Shown: positions 62,895-64,000 of the stretch, one piece after another
How the letters are laid out: each line of letters begins with the position of its first letter
Position numbering within the stretch: the first letter of the stretch is position 1
Source of the DNA: Paenibacillus polymyxa
GTDB taxonomy: Bacteria; Bacillota; Bacilli; Paenibacillales; Paenibacillaceae
DNA length: 64,000 nt
Direction of reading: 5' to 3'
NCBI RefSeq assembly: GCF_018614975.1
Contig: NZ_JAGGNR010000040.1
Coordinates: 1-64,000, forward strand
The notes under the pieces: generated by a model
The model's input: only the letters and a program-made list of their open reading frames with translations
What the model was told of the DNA's origin: nothing
Database searches by the model: none
Position numbers and translations under genes: made by a program

Positions 62895-63638
62895 TTAATC
62901 ATCGATGCGTGTGTTTTCATTCCAGTAATACTCGTCCGGTAAGTAGCGTTGACCAAATACACTTGTCCCTACACGTATCAGTGTAGCTCCTTCTTCAATG
63001 GCGACTTGGAAGTCACCAGACATACCCATCGATAAAATATCCATTTCTACGCGTGGAATATTTTTCTCTTTAATCTGTGTACGGATCTGGTTTAACAGTC
63101 GAAAACAATGTCGTGTTTCTTCGTTCGTCGCATTCAGTTTTCCAATGGTCATTAAACCTTTCACGTTTAATGTCTCGAATTGAGACAACTGTTCTACAAG
63201 CTCAACGGCTGTTTCTGGAGAGGCACCAAATTTACTTTCTTCGTAGGACGTATTAATTTGCACAAGAATGTCTAAGGTCTTATTCTCTTTGAGAAGCTGG
63301 TTATGTAACGCTTGACCCAGTTTCAGACGATCTACGGAATGGATGAGCGTAACATATTTAACAACGTCCTTTACTTTATTTCTTTGCAGATGTCCGATAA
63401 AATGCCATTCCACCTGTTCGTGTTGCTGCATAAGTGGAAATTTGTCCCGAAGTTCCTGAGCTTTGTTTTCTCCGAATAGAACCTCACCTGCTTGAATCGC
63501 TACCTCTAGTTTCTCAAGCGGTACCGTTTTGGTCGCGAGCAACAACTTGATGTCCTCTATGTTGCGACCTGAAGCCTGGCAGGCCAATGCCATTTGCTGT
63601 CTTACAGCTTGAAGATTTTCTTCTACTAGATGTTTCAT
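62895..63638 (-). CDS. YggS-family PLP-homeostasis protein
   Basis: Single-domain PLP-binding protein (247 aa) of the YggS/PROSC/YlmE family, which keeps free PLP in balance. PLP lysine K37 in LLLATKTVP; also FGENKAQELRDKFP, WHFIGHLQRNK, HSVDRLKLGQAL and LSMGMSGDFQVAIEEGATLIRVGTSVFG (in part). ATG 63638 follows AAGAAGGTGG; a GTG three codons up is possible. Usually yggS sits with division or proline genes; here it is 19 bp upstream of the broken benE and in one run with glyA. Confidence 0.95.
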   Translation of the reverse strand: MKHLVEENLQAVRQQMALACQASGRNIEDIKLLLATKTVPLEKLEVAIQAGEVLFGENKAQELRDKFPLMQQHEQVEWHFIGHLQRNKVKDVVKYVTLIHSVDRLKLGQALHNQLLKENKTLDILVQINTSYEESKFGASPETAVELVEQLSQFETLNVKGLMTIGKLNATNEETRHCFRLLNQIRTQIKEKNIPRVEMDILSMGMSGDFQVAIEEGATLIRVGTSVFGQRYLPDEYYWNENTRIDD

Positions 63639-63747
63639 GTCAGCCACCTTCTTTCTATTCCGAACAGGAATGAATCAATGAGATTTGCTCCTCCTTATGT
63701 ATTGTGAAGACTGTGTGGAACGTCAAGCTAGTATAGCAACGCATGGA

Positions 63748-63765
63748 TTGGATATACATATCCAA
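63748..63765. promoter_or_regulatory. Palindrome upstream of the yggS-like gene
   Basis: TTGGATATACATATCCAA has perfect 8-bp arms and a 2-bp centre, 110 bp upstream of the yggS-like start, in a 323-bp gap (63639-63961) otherwise holding only a terminator. Possible operator. Confidence 0.4.
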
Positions 63766-63887
63766 AAAGGCTCTTTTTGAGCAGTCCAAAACGACTAAGT
63801 GGACATTAATTCAATTGGGGCACACTTTAATATGCTTTTAAAAGTCAATAATCTGATTGATATGTGCCCGCACGCTTCTTCCAAAAT

Positions 63888-63913
63888 GAAAAAAGCCGCT
63901 GATTTAGCGGCTT
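63888..63913 (-). terminator. Rho-independent terminator
   Basis: Perfect 8-bp stem AAGCCGCT (63893-63900) with AGCGGCTT (63906-63913), 5-nt loop, followed by T on the minus strand. It would end the partial gene at the right edge. Confidence 0.8.
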
Positions 63914-63961
63914 GGTTTAGTCCTATGTTCATGTCCAAGAAGATACATGTTTTATGATGAT

Positions 63962-64000
63962 TTACTCATTCACATTTTCCTTGGTTACCAGCTTCAATTC
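63962..64000 (-). CDS. 3' end of a minus-strand gene (partial)
   Basis: Twelve codons (ending LVTKENVNE) plus a TAA stop run in from the right edge, followed 49 bp on by a terminator. Too short to identify. Confidence 0.4.
   Translation of the reverse strand, partial: ELKLVTKENVNE

Overview
The window looks like a chromosomal segment of a Paenibacillus-type Firmicute: strong AGGAGG ribosome-binding sites, frequent GTG/TTG starts, many YesM/YesN two-component systems, LplABC-type sugar transporters, CcpA-like cre boxes and CSW-free low-to-mid GC coding DNA. That assignment is inference from gene content; no rRNA or other phylogenetic marker is present. Most genes lie on the minus strand.

Left edge (1-20.3 kb) is a xylan-degradation locus. 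It opens with the 5' end of a group II intron sitting just downstream of a terminator, then (read on the minus strand) response regulator, YesM kinase, second response regulator, lipoprotein binding protein and two permeases. Next come an FGE/SUMF1-like lipoprotein, a secreted GH11 xylanase, a cytoplasmic CE1-like esterase and an SGNH esterase, divergent from a GH8 reducing-end exo-oligoxylanase. A second permease-permease-binding protein operon follows with a membrane-spanning AraC regulator upstream of it.

The middle (20.5-36.4 kb) is one long minus-strand array: binding lipoprotein, a membrane-anchored two-CBM/binding-protein chimera, two permeases, an NHL/TPR surface protein, a Yip1-like membrane protein, a large DUF5696-like lipoprotein, two more permeases, an unlisted 44-residue Cys-containing ORF and a secreted GH5-CBM13 enzyme. 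It is divergent from an AraC-type regulator whose receiver domain has lost its phosphorylation site. A 15-bp motif recurs upstream of this array, of the esterase operon and of the first two-component operon, suggesting one shared regulator. This is the most likely place for an undescribed system.

36.5-47.7 kb carries a binding protein/kinase/regulator trio without a transporter, two cytoplasmic GH43 enzymes with a divergent AraC regulator, and an orphan binding lipoprotein. No sugar-transporter ATPase is encoded anywhere in the window, so all four permease pairs must borrow one (MsmX-like) from elsewhere. Enzyme localisation suggests the flow: secreted GH11/GH5 cut xylan, ABC systems import decorated oligosaccharides, cytoplasmic esterases, GH43s and GH8 finish the job; cre boxes put it under carbon control.

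47.9-64 kb is more ordinary: barstar and a lipobox-bearing barnase, an alpha/beta hydrolase with a divergent TetR regulator and a perfect palindromic operator, AraC plus GH27, a glutamine-type ABC transporter (binding domain fused to permease), a large beta-lactamase-fold protein, a MocR/PdxR regulator with an NAD-binding protein, glyA, a benE-like transporter gene broken by both a stop and a frameshift, and a YggS-family PLP protein. The last 39 bases are the 3' end of another minus-strand gene.
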